The notes below the pieces were generated by a model. The model ran no database searches. It worked only from the letters and a program-made list of their open reading frames with translations, and was not told where the DNA came from. From Pyropia yezoensis (Eukaryota > Rhodophyta > Bangiophyceae > Bangiales > Bangiaceae), in assembly GCA_009829735.1 (NCBI GenBank), contig CM020620.1, positions 11,343,420 to 11,407,419 of the forward strand: a DNA stretch of 64,000 nt. Direction: 5' to 3'. The translations under genes were made by a program, and so were the position numbers. Of this stretch, positions 11,959-23,224 are shown one piece after another (position 1 is the first letter of the stretch; every line of letters begins with the position of its first letter).

Positions 11959-13008
11959 ATGTTTCCTATTGCGATACGCTGGCAGGTGATTCGCAATCGT
12001 CAGCGAGGACTCTCTTGGGAATCCATCATCGATCATGCGGGCTGCAGTCTGTCGGCGGCACATCAGTGGTGGGCCAATTATGAGCGCCACGGATCTCCGT
12101 GGAACGACGACGCTATTCACAACCGACACGCAGATGCAGCAGTTTTTAACGCAAGTTTTCTGGCGGCGCTGGACCACATCGTGCGTTCTCACCCGGATAT
12201 GTCTCTGGGGGAAATTGAGGCGATCTTTCGCCAGCTTGGGGAGCTGCCGGGATGGAATGAGGCGTAGCCCATGTCATCTTCGTCTTTGAGGACGATGCTG
12301 CGAAGCATACGATTTTCTGTGAAGTGCGTAGAGCGGCTGGCGTTGGAGCGGTGCCCGGCGCGACGGGCGACATTTGGACGGCTCTACCTCGAGATTCCAG
12401 ATCGGTGCATCGTCGTCGTAGACGAGATCCACATTGCTGGGCCAGCCATGGTTCGGCGCCGCGGACGGGTGCCCGTTGGCAGAGCTCTGGAGGCCCTCGC
12501 GCCAGATCCTCGAGTGCGGCCCAGGTTTTCGTCTACTGTGGCTGTGTCGTATAACAGGGGCATCCTCGAGCTGGCTGTCAACGTGGTTCCTCCTGCGCAG
12601 AACGGCGACGATTTTATCCTCTTCTGCGTCAGTCTGGTGCGGAGGATGAATGCCTTTGTGCCGGGTGCGCCGTGGGCGGAGCAGCCTAACGACGGTGTCC
12701 TTGTTTGTGACAACGCCTTCGTGCACACTGCGCTCGTGGACATGATTTTGGATATCAACGGTGTGCATCGTCTGCCACTATCACCGGACTCCCCGGACTT
12801 TTCTGCCATTTAGCCCGTTTTTAATGACTACAAGCATGCCGTGCGCACCATCGCTTATCACCATCCCGACCTCCCGGACCGCATTGCGCATGTCATTGCT
12901 TTTGCATCTTTGTCATAGGAGTTTATTCAGGGCCATTAGCGCGAGGCCCGGCGGCAGGTTCTGCGGAACCTCCCGGAGCTGAGTGGAGAGGGCCTGCCGC
13001 TGCAGTGA
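11959..13008 (+). pseudogene. Tc1/mariner-IS630-like (DDE_3) transposase, broken by four in-frame TAG codons
   Basis: One continuous frame of about 350 codons from a plausible ATG at 11959 (MFPIAIRWQ...) to TGA at 13006. It contains an N-terminal helix-turn-helix (GLSWESII...CSLSAAHQWW). The first catalytic Asp is in VVVDEIH (about 12412-12432) and the second in VLVCDNAFVH (about 12697-12726). The family's SPD-x-x-x-IE block reads SPDFSAI followed by TAG. That TAG (12811) sits exactly where the third catalytic Glu belongs, so the reading as it stands is inactive. Further in-frame TAGs lie at 12265, 12916 and 12937, and the frame is otherwise intact, ending in ...ARRQVLRNLPELSGEG. No frameshift is needed to read it through. 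Terminal inverted repeats were not found. Confidence 0.8.
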
Positions 13009-14125
13009 GTCTTCGCCCCTCTTCCTATCGCGTCGCACGCGCCTTGACGCTCAGCGTTCTTTCTCCACCGGAGAGTAGACTTGCGCCTCGCCCTGCGCCT
13101 CACCGCTGTAAGGGCGGTGGACCACGGTGGTCTCCGCCGAGGCGGCGTGGCGGTCCTAGCAAAGGCGGACGCGGACGCGTCGCCGCGGTGGCGGCCGGTG
13201 GCGGCGGCGGCGGCCCAGGCCGCTGGCCGCTGGGGCGGCGACGCGCCACGGGACGAGGCGGGCGGCGACCACTGGGGGCAGGAGCCCCCCGCCCGTGCGG
13301 ATGGGCGGGGGAGGCGGTGGGGGGGGGGCATATACTTGCACATGCAGTCCCGATTGCCGCAAGGCGCACCAGTGTAAATCGCATGTCTTGGCGGTAGCGA
13401 CGCGGGGCACTGAATCCTACCGTCCACGTGTACACGGTTCTTCAAGTAGTGCGTCTTACCATGCTGGCCAAGCTTCTGGTGTCTGCAGGTACCGCAAGTG
13501 GGAAGAGATGGGGTGCGACTGGCGCGCTGACGTCGCGCAGCTGAAGGGATCGTGGTCTGGGGTGCACTGTCTGCGCAGCACGAAAACCATGTCACTCAAA
13601 AAAAAAATGAAGGCGAGGTGCATCCCATCAGTTAGTGTGGAGCCCAGTCTGATCAGCCGACGTCAAAAGAAAGTCACATGGAAGCCATTGGAAGCGATCA
13701 GGCATACTTGCGGGGGGATTCTCCGGTGTCCCCTGCGGCAGGGCTGCACCTCCAGCCATCGCTACTGACGAATCAGCTGCTAGTGCAGGCGTGATGTCAC
13801 GGTAAGTCTCGCGAGGGGGTCCTGTGGTCGTGCACGCTTCAATAAGGTGTCCCCGACAGGGACGGACCGCGGGAAGAAGATGGTGCTCTCAACGATGGTG
13901 GGCACCGCGCCCCCGCTGTCGACGACATCAGATTTGGGACGGCCGATCTGGGTATTGTTCCGCATCAGGCGGCCGACGAAGGCTCAATTGCCAGGTTGCT
14001 GTACGTACGCAATGAATACTCGTTTGGTGTACAAAAACTATGCTGTAAGTATGATTGTTGGCAAGATCTACTAAAATGTTCCGTACCAAGAGTCAACCTT
14101 ACGGTGAGGAGCTTTTGATTCGCAT
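13009..14125. other. GC-rich intergenic DNA
   Basis: High-GC stretch with G runs (about 13317-13327). Opposed frames on both strands are explained by composition. No domain was recognised. Confidence 0.35.
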
Positions 14126-14647
14126 TTGTGCCGCAATCGTTCTAAGTCACGAGGACATCGTGAAGCACTTCATGACCTGCTCACGACTCGACACCATCCA
14201 CTTTTCGCAGGAAGCACAATATGGCACCTGCCATATAACTGGGAGTATCGTTGCGGCCGTTCTCGCAGGAGTCGATCGCCTATCCAAACGATCGTCCGTC
14301 ATAGGGCGCAATTTCAGGTAATTACAATGCAGGACGAGGATTGGGGGGACCATAGTGGGCTTCCCGAACGCTTCTCCGCCCACATGCGCCACCCGCACTG
14401 GCGCCACTTAGCCGTTTACGATCCCTCACGGCTGTTACATGCGACTGTTCTGCGGTATCTCTTTGAGCAAGCGTCTGGGGACACCCCAGTGTCCGCAAGT
14501 GAGCTGGCTGTGGAGGGCTCGATGACGAGTCAGGACGACGAGGGGGTGAGAGCTGCGACGGTAGACACGATTTTGCTTGAGAGTAGTAGGAGGGGTGTCG
14601 AGGGTGTCAGTGACGGTGGTGCATCGTCCAGCAGCGACAATGAGTGA
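14126..14647 (+). CDS. Possible gene fragment of unknown identity
   Basis: A 173-codon frame. The last 107 codons, from the internal ATG at 14327, look protein-like: mixed hydrophobic/charged composition (HWRHLAVYDPSRLL, LLHATVLRYLFEQ) and an acidic/serine tail ending in SSSSDNE before TGA. I recognise no family. It lies among transposon relics, so a transposon C-terminus is a possibility. The upstream part overlaps another frame and may be out of frame or intronic. Confidence 0.25.
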   Translation: MCRNRSKSRGHREALHDLLTTRHHPLFAGSTIWHLPYNWEYRCGRSRRSRSPIQTIVRHRAQFQVITMQDEDWGDHSGLPERFSAHMRHPHWRHLAVYDPSRLLHATVLRYLFEQASGDTPVSASELAVEGSMTSQDDEGVRAATVDTILLESSRRGVEGVSDGGASSSSDNE

Positions 14648-15149
14648 TTCATTGCTTTTCTAATGGCCGCTTCCCTCGTGCGTGTGTACACGAGTCCTAG
14701 ATGCCACGAAGGCGCAGCAACAGAGGGCTCCAGGATTACAAGATGCTGCAGCGCTTGGGCAAGTGGAGCGTGAATGCTCCCTATCGTTCACTGCTCGAGT
14801 TCCCGGGCGAATCTGATAGGACTGCGCTGAGGACGACGTCCCGGCCCTGCTGCGACTGTGTCTCAAATATGGAATTGGATATGTCTCGGTGCGGTCGACC
14901 AAAAGCATACTGTACGGTCCGCGTCAGGTTCACGCGATCGACAGTGATATGAGCTCTGGATCACCCGTGATCGCCGTCGAAGCGAGAAGGATCGCCAGCC
15001 AGATGGCGAAACACGGCTTTCTGGGCCCCGGCGCAAGGACTCTGCATTGCTTAAAAGGGGGCTACATAGTGTGCAAGGGTGCCATATAACCGGTTCGTGA
15101 CTGTAGGTCGACCGTGCTGCATGGCACATACGCTTGTGCTGAACGCTCA
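14648..15149. other. Intergenic, no gene recognised
   Basis: About 500 bp without a convincing coding signal. It leads into a cluster of stem-loops starting at 15150. Confidence 0.35.
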
Positions 15150-15757
15150 GGGCGTGCACTAAGCTGCACGCCCCGGGCGGGATTAGGCGTTTTTTAAGGG
15201 CGTGTCACGCCTGCACGCCCGAAATATCCGGGCGTGCTTTAGGGCGGGATCGTCCTGTCCATAGACTTGCATACATTCTAATACTTCGCATCCCGCAATG
15301 AAGCCCTAATTGAATGGTAGTCAGAGGCCCAGCCAGAGGCCTTCCAGTTCTGTACACTGGGCGAAAGCAATGCTACGTCCATCAAGTCTGGGATTGCCTG
15401 CGCCCACCTCTCGCAAATATCGTGGTTGTTGTGAGGCCCTCGAGGCAGTCGCGCCGGACGTGGCCGTCTGCTTTCTCGCTTTCATGGCGCAGTGAGGGCC
15501 AGAGCAGGCGTGTCTGCTCCACGGGCGCCTCCAAGAGTCACTGTAGCCAGTGCGCCCAATTCCGACAGAAAGAGTCCGGCGCGACCCAAGCAACCACCGG
15601 AAGCAACTGTCCATTGTGGCAGAACTTATTCACATATAGCACTCGCCTGGTAAAATTGCGTAAAGTTCTCGGGGCGTCCAGTGGGGCTCTTGAGGGCTTG
15701 CTTAAGGCGTGCTTAGGGCTGAAACGCCTGCACGTGCCCGACAAAACAGGCGTGCAG
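15150..15757. repeat. Cluster of GGCGTGC stem-loops (foldback-type repeat)
   Basis: Perfect inverted repeats are seen: GGGCGTGCA (15150-15158) with TGCACGCCC (15165-15173), and GCACGCCCG (15213-15221) with CGGGCGTGC (15229-15237). A related imperfect hairpin, CGCCTGCACG...CAGGCGTGCAG, lies at 15725-15757. The same core also appears singly in between (for example TAAGGCGTGCTTAGGG near 15703). Spacing and similarity suggest the ends of a roughly 600-bp foldback or MITE-like element. No transposase lies inside. Confidence 0.55.
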
Positions 15758-17425
15758 CACAAGCCTAATGGCACGGTGTCGGCATCCGATCGAGTTCGTT
15801 ATCCAATCAGCGGACTTATCCAGATTGGGATTTTGCGGCTTATGGCCGTCGTAAAGGGTGGCTTGCATCGGAAAAAGACTGCAACGCGCCATCAGGAATC
15901 CCTTACCGAGCCTTTAGCGCCAGGACCTTCAGCAGGTGACAAACCTAGCTACGGAAAGGTCGACCCGCAGTCCACAGTAATTAATGGACACGTGGTGTAG
16001 AGTCGGCGTTCTCTGCCGCTGATGGGTGTAGGCGCACCTGGGCAGCGGGAGGGGTTTGGTGGGCGGTGGGCGGTCACGCCAGCTGCAGGTCGCAGAGCCG
16101 GTCAGCGCTTGCTGGCAGGCGGGTGGAGTGGCAGTCACGCGTGCCTCCAGGCGTCATTCCGGGATGGAAGGAAGGTCAATTGCGACCAGCCCTACAACGT
16201 GTCGTATTTTCCCAGCCGGAAATCACTCCGCTATCGTCGCCGATATGAGGGACTCTCCTTTACCAGGTCTCGGTATGACGGCCACACATGGCGCACGTGT
16301 CAGGGGCAAACCGCACTCTTAACGGGATCTGCACCTGCTGAAAGTCTCTACTGTCCTCGGTGCGATGATGCTAGCCTCAGCAGTACCGCATGACTATCGC
16401 GGCGAAGTCTATTCGCAGTGGGAGCCGGCGGCAGTCGTACCGCCCATGTACGTACACCATTGCTGCCATGCCCTGCGCTTGTACTATTTTCGCAAAGCAT
16501 CCCGCACTGGAAGCGGAAAGATCGTGAACTTAGGAGCGTCGGCGGCGGCAGGCGCAGCAGCGGCTTCAACATTGCGGGCCTTGCCTGATCGCATCCCCAT
16601 GTCCAAATGTGCTGTTCGCTCACAAGTTCAGCTGAGCTTTCACGTAGCTGAGTGTGCAGCCGGCCGCGTAGAGCCCCCCCGTCATCCGCTACGCGCTCTC
16701 ACTTTCGAACCCCTTCCCTTTTCCTCCGTCGCAACACAGATCTCCTACAGCACCGACCCTCCCCTGCACGTCCAAACGCGAACAAGCATGCGGTCGTTTC
16801 TTGTCCCAGTCAGGGACTGAGTAATGCAGGCGTTCCAGCTCGTATACGAAGAGCAGGGTCCGTACGTGGAGCCTGATACCGCAGCGCCATAGAATCGACA
16901 GAGGATCGGGAAGGAGGCCGATGGAAAAGCCGCCGTCTAACGGTGTATGGCTCTCCAGTGAGCGAATCCCATTCCGCACTACCCCTGACATGGGCTGCCT
17001 GATGGGATGCCACTGCCGCCGCCGCGCTCCCCCCACCGGCGCCACCCACAGGTGACAGCGACGCCATGGTAGCCGATGCCGGTGCCGCCGCCGCGCCCGC
17101 CGCACCAGCGCCACCCGTGCGTGGCCGGGGAGCCGCGCCGCCGGACGTCCTCTGGTCTGCAGCACCATCTCCAGGACTGGAGCGCCCAGCGCCTGTCACG
17201 CGTTGGGCACTAGTACAGGGAGCTCGCACTCCCGCCGCGTGCGCACGAAACAAAAACACGAAAAATGGGTCCATAACATGATATACCATGTAGAGGATGA
17301 GCGCACGCCCGAGCACAGGATGTCCTTCGAGGACGGGATGTCTAGCGCCCGCAATCGCTAAATTGTTGCAGCCCGCCGCTGTCAAACTCGGCCGTGACGC
17401 CGACGGCCATCTACGGGAGAAGGTG
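15758..17425. other. Intergenic, no gene recognised
   Basis: Several short frames occur on both strands. The longest (minus strand 16810-17385) has an Ala/Gly-rich middle and no identifiable motif; it may be the decayed continuation of the minus-strand gene that starts near 18443. At 17419-17448 there is a 12-bp stem-loop (AAGGTGTCA...TGACACCTT). Confidence 0.3.
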
Positions 17426-18443
17426 TCAGTGAACGCACTGTGACACCTTTCTTCCCAGCCTCAGCGCCATGCAGTGGCGCCGCAGGTTCAGGTACTGCGC
17501 CACGTTCACGCGGGATACTTTCTTTTTCTCAACTCCGGACAGCCCCCCAACGACCGCCGCCACTTGTCCAGCAGAGAAAGTGACCGTCCGCCGCCGCCGG
17601 TCAGCCAGGGACGCCAGCTTGCTCTGGTGCGCGACGGCAAGCGACTACCACTCGTGGGGGTTGCGCCCGCGCTTGCCCAATGATACTACTATGTCGGGGA
17701 GCACGCCCAACCCAAAAAGCTCCGCCATGGGGACCATGCAGGTAGCCACGGCTATCAGAAGAGCCATGTAGTCGCGCATAGTCCATACAGGCACGGTGTC
17801 GACAGAGAGGTCGCTGGTAGGGGAACGAGAGGCCACAGCCGGGAAGCCGCCAGCTTGGCAGACAGGAGGGGGGGATCCAGGACGGCGTGGACCAGGACGG
17901 GGGGGACCAGGAGCGGGGGAGCTAGTAGATTGGGAGCCAGGAGGTGGGGAATCAAGAGAAGGGGAGCCTGGAGGGGGCTTCCAGGAATACCGTCAACAGG
18001 CGGGGGACCGTCCTCCGAGAGGGGGCGGGCCAAGGAGTTCGACGCCACCGTTGATATCCCGCTTCGCGGGGCGGTTCCAGAATAATTAACATCAGGCGGG
18101 GGGGAGCCAGGAGCGGACGCGCCGGAAAGGCCCTCAGCGCGTAGACGGAGGGGACCAGGGACCGCAGCACCAGTAGCACGATGAGGAGTGGACCTCTCGT
18201 GTGAAGGGGACATGCAAGCCCCACGAGTGCACTCAATCAAAACAATCCTCTTATAGCTAGGGAAGGAATTGGATTCAACACGGCATGAGACGACTTGCTC
18301 CCAGACGCGTGAATCAAGACATACTTCCCATCTCCCAGCTCGGCGCAGCACAGATAGGGCGGGCTGCCCCTCACGCCAATATCTCGAAGCACAAACGTAA
18401 CTGTCCTCAGCAACGCGCGAGCATCAACCGGCAATGGGTCCAT
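17426..18443 (-). pseudogene. Unidentified minus-strand gene, broken
   Basis: Starts at an ATG (18443) giving MDPLPVDARALLRTVTFVLRD..., with a conserved-looking GDGKYVLIHASGSK segment. It runs through a Pro/Leu-rich linker (about 17870-17990) with probable frameshifts. It then continues as a coherent segment containing MRDYMALLIAVATCMVPMAE and LPDIVVSLGKRGRNPHEW, an in-frame TAG (17645-17647), and a basic tail (KLASLADRRRRTVTF...VEKKKVSRVNVAQYLNLRR) ending at TGA 17426-17428. I do not recognise the family. The continuity across the TAG argues for a once-coding gene, perhaps transposon-borne. Confidence 0.4.
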
Positions 18444-19009
18444 GGCACTCAATAAAAAAAAGGTGCAGTGAAGCGGACGAGCTGGTGCCAGCACCGCCCG
18501 CTCGTGGCCACCCGTGAGCGGCAGAACGACGGCCCTCCCCTCCCCGCGTCGCACGCGCGGCTCCACATCCGCAGCCTTCCCGCTTGTGCCACCCGCGCGC
18601 GGCGACCGAGCGATCCCCCCCCTCCCTCCCCAGCCCTACCCCCCTCGGCTGCAACTCGCGACGGACAGCACAGCAGATGGCCTCCCATCCCCGGCACATC
18701 CTCGCTGCTGCACACCAGCAGCTCCTCTCGGTCAGCCACGAACGTCGACTAAGCCCTACTACACGACGCGCGCCGCGCGTGCCACGCACCCCATCCGCGC
18801 CACGCGCGAGGCTGCACGGCTCAATGCCCACAGTCTCCGCCAGCCTCTCGCAGAGTACGACACCGTCTCCTAGCCTGCATGCAGCGTCAGCAATGGGGAC
18901 AGTCATGGAAGGGCAGGGTGAACATGTCCTCAATGGCCAGCAGATCACTCAGGACCGCACCCAGTCATCGAGTGCTCCTGCGCGCGGTTGCCCGCTTCAC
19001 GAAGGACCC
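18444..19009. other. Intergenic, no gene recognised
   Basis: High-GC DNA with composition-driven frames on both strands, immediately left of a 650-bp repeat copy. Confidence 0.35.
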
Positions 19010-19662
19010 CAGCGCAGCACTGTTCATCCCCTGTCAATAGACAAGCCCGATTTTGGCCAGATCAATTGCTTCGTTGTGCAGTTTTCTTGCTCTGCTCGAG
19101 CACGAAAATGAACGGCTCGAGCAGAACTTGGCTTCTCTAGAGAGCGGATGCGTTGCGGCCAAAGCATCTATCCCAGAAGGACCGACACTAGGGCCGCTCT
19201 CGGTGTCCTGTCATCCAATGACAACAGCGGTGGCGCTGCTGTGTGCTGCATGGAGCGTTCCATTGGTCAGAATTCACGTCGTAGATGTTGAGCAAGGCGG
19301 AGAGATTTCTCGATGCAGACCCTCGAAAGCTGTCGTCGCGCAGGTTTTTGCTTCACCAGTGCGGGGGGTTGCGCGGTTTTTGAACGCGTTCGTATAAACG
19401 TTGCTCCCCAGCGTAGCGATGGTCGGTCGCTTCTTTGCGCTTCACGAGAGTGCTCTCCTGCCCCGCGCGCTTTCGGTCATATAAATGGACGTGGCGACCA
19501 CCGATCGCCCGAGGTGGTATAGGCAGACAGCAAGAAACAGGGGTAAAAGCGGCTTCTATGATGCCTTGAGGGGGGGTCGATGCAGGTTCTATGCAGATTT
19601 TTGCTCGAGAATTTCCCAATAAAGCACTAAACTTTTGACAGGCGATATGCAGTGCTGCGCTG
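19010..19662 (+). mobile_element. 650-bp non-autonomous TIR element (MITE), copy 1
   Basis: 653 bp, matched along its whole length by 27198-27846 in the same orientation. It ends in terminal inverted repeats: CAGCGCAGCACTG...CCTGTCAA at the left (19010-19037) and its diverged complement TTGACAGG...CAGTGCTGCGCTG at the right (19635-19662). It contains no conserved reading frame and is probably mobilised by a transposase encoded elsewhere. A target-site duplication is not evident. Confidence 0.8.
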
Positions 19663-19794
19663 AGATGCGCCCCATGTGGCATGCGCCAGAGACGAGCGTG
19701 AGAACGGATTGTGAAGTAACACCTTACATACCACAACATTCCCCGAACCACCCAAGAGAGCCCCCCTAGCATTAGCTGCGCAGCACACATCCTA

Positions 19795-19880
19795 TTGAGA
19801 TGTGGAAACCACAGCATCGCGGATCTCCCACTTCCTTCGCAAGAGCTCGCCAAGGTAGTGCGCGGACTCGCGAAGGTACA
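19795..19880 (+). repeat. Orphan copy of a pogo-element terminal sequence
   Basis: This stretch, beginning GATGTGGAAACCACAGCATCGCG and containing CACTTCCTTCGCAAGAGCT, matches the reverse complement of about 27090-27170, the right end of the pogo-like element at 24.2-27.2 kb. It carries the same TTCGC...GCGAA stem. It is either a fragment or the end of a deleted relative. Confidence 0.55.
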
Positions 19881-20778
19881 TCAGCCAATGGGATGTGTGC
19901 TCAAGAGGTGTTTTTTTGAGGGTGTTGTTTGAAAAAGAGACGTGTCTGTGATTGAGCCCCGGTTCTTCAACGTCAGGTGGGTTCCAACTAGGCTAGTTCA
20001 GTTGCCACCGCCGTCCCCGCCACCTCCACCCCCCCCTGGCGCACGTCATACCTCGCTTATCTTTGTGGGCTGATCACCGGCTCCGCTGTACCCAGTCGGG
20101 CCTGAAGGTCCTGGAAGACCGTAGCCAGGCGGAAAGAGGGCGACGGGGGCGGAGCAGATGATGGATGGAGGAGTTGGGGCCGGGCTGATGAGGGAGGCCT
20201 GGGGGGGGCAGCAGTACGCTAGCATTGGCGGCGACCTCACCCTGCTGGCCAGCAGACGCAGGCTGACGCCACGATATCAGTCTGACCTGTTGATGAGATC
20301 TCGCTGAGGTGGTCGCTATAACCAGTCATACGGATACCAGGAGGTGTATCGGATAGGGGCGGGGACAGAGACCAGAGCCCGATTCACAACTCGCTGACTT
20401 ACGGGGTCGACTTAAATCCGACCTCATATGGGGATGGTCTCAAAACCCACCTTCCGTCTTAGCGAAGGACCCATGTCTAGGAGACCTCTTGGAGGTCTTC
20501 CAAATCGTGGGTCGGAGGCCGGTCTCGGAGCCCGTAAATGCGGGGACTTGACTCGAGACTGCGCATCCGATTTGAACCAAGTGGAACCAATTGCGAGGCA
20601 GCCGGCCGACGCCAAGGACCAGTGTGCCGCGCGCCCTCGTTCGCCGGCACCCCCTCCCAGTCCTCCCCAGTCGACTTGGCCGTCATCCTCGCCCCGGCTG
20701 GACCCTACTTCCCTCCGCTCCCTCCCTCCCCATTCACCGTTGTGGGGTGTGCTGCTCCTGTGCAGTTGCATTGTCGTC
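19881..20778. other. Intergenic, no gene recognised
   Basis: An open frame (from the ATG at 20428) reads into the downstream Harbinger-like pseudogene, but its first 117 codons are Pro-rich and featureless. The Harbinger terminal repeat should lie here but I could not identify it. Confidence 0.3.
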
Positions 20779-22680
20779 ATGGCTGGTCTTCCGGGTGATG
20801 CCCTTGAAGGCCTGCGGGCGGCCGGACAGCACGATCCCGAGTTGCGGGAGCATGCCGATTTACTCTCCGTGCAGGAGGCGGCCCTCGGCCTGTGCTCCGC
20901 TGGGTTGGATGAGCCACCGGGGGCATGGTTTGCGAGGGTAGTGGGGTTGCTCCGAGCAATGGACTCGAGTGCGGGGGGTCAATAGGCCGATATTGAGAGC
21001 ACGCTAGTTTCATTGTCATCGGCGATGGGGGCGGGCGCGGTAGGGGAGGGCGGCGCCGACGATCTCTTACAGATGGCGGATCTGGCCGACCTTATAGACA
21101 TCTGTGGCCAGTGATATCGTGCTGCGCGCCACGCTCGCGACCTTGTTGGTCGATTTTATCAGAAGACCATTGAGAGTGGCTCTTTCTTTCGCGACGTGCG
21201 CATGACCCCCTCTCACTTTGATGAGGTTGTGACGCTGACAGAATGTCACCTTCCACGCGGCCGGCGGGGCCCAGAGGCTCGCCCCCCGGCCTGGCGTGTG
21301 TTCGCCGTCCTGATCTTGCTTGCGCAGGGGGGACGGCAGCGGGTCATCGCTAGAGCCGTAGACGTGGCCATGCCCACGTTGTCGAAGTTTTGCACCCCTG
21401 TCGTGCAGGCCCTCTGCGTTGGCCTGCCTGCACCCACATGGCCTGGGCGGGATGAGCGACAGCAGATTTGCATGGACTCCTCCCGGCAGAAGGGGGGGAA
21501 CCTGGCGGGGTGGCAAGGTCTGTACGTATTTATGCGCTCCAATGACTGTTCCTACTGCTGACCGGCATCGTTGTTGATTGAGCATGACAGTCGAGGTACA
21601 CGGACCCTGGAGGATACCCCGACACCCAGAGCACTCTATCTCACACAAGCGGAACTTTTTCTCTTGCTGCGTTTGTTGACGTGGCTGTGGAGCCGTTGAT
21701 GGTTGCCACACCCCATTTTTGACCCCCTTTGGAGAGCACAATGAGGATCATACGAACAAGAACGCCACCTCTTCGCTCCTCTTGCTGGCCATATCGGACA
21801 CGTGCTGTATTCGCTACTTTATTGGCGGGTATCATTGTCCTGTGGCGACTCAACGGCTTTGAAGGGTCGCTCGTGGTTCAAGGCCATGCTGCTGCCGGAT
21901 TCTACCGTTCGCCCACTGTCGGCCGGAGAGTTCATCCTCGGTGATGCGGGTTTTGGCTGCACACCGTTCCTGGTACGTTCCATGCTCATTTTTAGAGGTC
22001 TAGGTAGGGTCCAGGAGAGAAGGAGAGGCGAAGGGGCGCAGTGTAGGAGGATTCACGAGTGACGAGCCACATGGGGCTGGCGACAGCCCTCGGAGCGGGA
22101 CGAAGACATTCACAGTGCCGAGCGCACAATGAGGATGGCCTTTGACCGCTGACAGCAGTGCGGCACACTCGAGCGCCTCATACCTTTGCTGGAACGCGCT
22201 CCCTTGCGGCTCTGCGCGATGCATCCTGCCATTATTTCTGTTCTCTCTTGGATGACTACACTGGCCCCCTCCCCTTCTTGCCTCGTTCGTTTTTGCCATG
22301 GGCTGCCACAGACAACGCCTTTTAGGGAGGTCGATATGCACGGCCCAGACGTAGCAACAGTGTGGCGCTTCAACCATCAGCATGCAGAAATGCGGGTTGG
22401 CGTGGAGAGTACTTTCGGACGTTTGAAAGATCGCTGGCACGTTTTGCGCATGATCTACGCGCACCCTGGCCATGATGCATCTGTACAGGAGGCTTTCGTG
22501 GCTCTTCATAACTTCCTGGAGGCGCGGGACGCGGCGTACGACGCGGTCCTGGAGGTCCCGGATGAGCAACCGGACAACAGCGCGTTGCCAGGTGCGGGAG
22601 GTGACGTTTTGTTGCCAGCGGGCCAGGCGCGGCGGGTGGAGATCGTCAAGGCCCTTGGGCTGCCGTGGGTAGCCGTCTGA
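20779..22680 (+). pseudogene. PIF/Harbinger (HARBI1-like, DDE_Tnp_4) transposase, decayed
   Basis: All recognisable parts lie in one frame from the ATG at 20779. An N-terminal helical part is followed by FFRDVRMTPSHFDEVV and a typical RPPAWRVFAVLILLAQGG...VDVAMPTLSKF helix-turn-helix region. The first catalytic Asp region is ICMDSS (about 21465-21482). The second Asp is in GEFILGDAGFGCTPFLV (about 21925-21975) and the Glu in VGVESTFGRLKDRWHVLR (about 22396-22450), followed by the family's ALHNFLEA. In-frame stops occur at 20983 (TAG) and 21112 (TGA). The blocks are separated by about 21560-21825 and 21976-22310, which could be introns (a GTACGT and a CACAG junction are present) or decay. It faces an intact Myb/SANT-like gene, the usual Harbinger two-gene layout. 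Confidence 0.75.
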
Positions 22681-23224
22681 GCCATGGCTCAACTGGGAGG
22701 TGGCTGAAGTGGATTACGAGGTGGGGCGGGGGGGGTTCTTGGGTGTGGGAGGCGCTGGGTGCAGGACGTTGGGAGATCGGTGACGACTCAGCATGTGCTT
22801 TCGTATTGTTGATGTTCTGTATGTGTGCACGAGAAAAAGTAGAGACTTCGGGAAAGCGTGGCGCGTTGCGCGAGTTCAAAGTGGGAGCGAAGATTGTTGT
22901 GCGCCTTGAGTTGAGCATTTGAAAAGGGGACGAGCTGGCTTCGAGCAAACAAGTCACAGACACAAACAAAAAGGGCTCATCCGCGGAACACATCAAGCAA
23001 TACATAGCATAAGACAGGCCATGTCTATTCAAGGCCACGGTGCTGCCAAAGGAGGGAGAGACCTACTGGCCACGTGCCTTCTCGGCAAAAGCGTTAAGAA
23101 GATTCACGACCGCGAGACGCACCTCCCCAATACTCGCCTCACCGGGCCCACTGGCGCCGGCCGCTTTGCCGGCCTCGCGACCGCCCTCGCGAGCCGACCC
23201 GTCAGCCATTTTGGCCTCCAGGTA
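22681..23224. other. Spacer between the convergent Harbinger-like genes
   Basis: About 540 bp between the transposase stop (22680) and the stop of the minus-strand gene (23225). No other gene was recognised. It probably contains both 3' UTRs. Confidence 0.4.
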
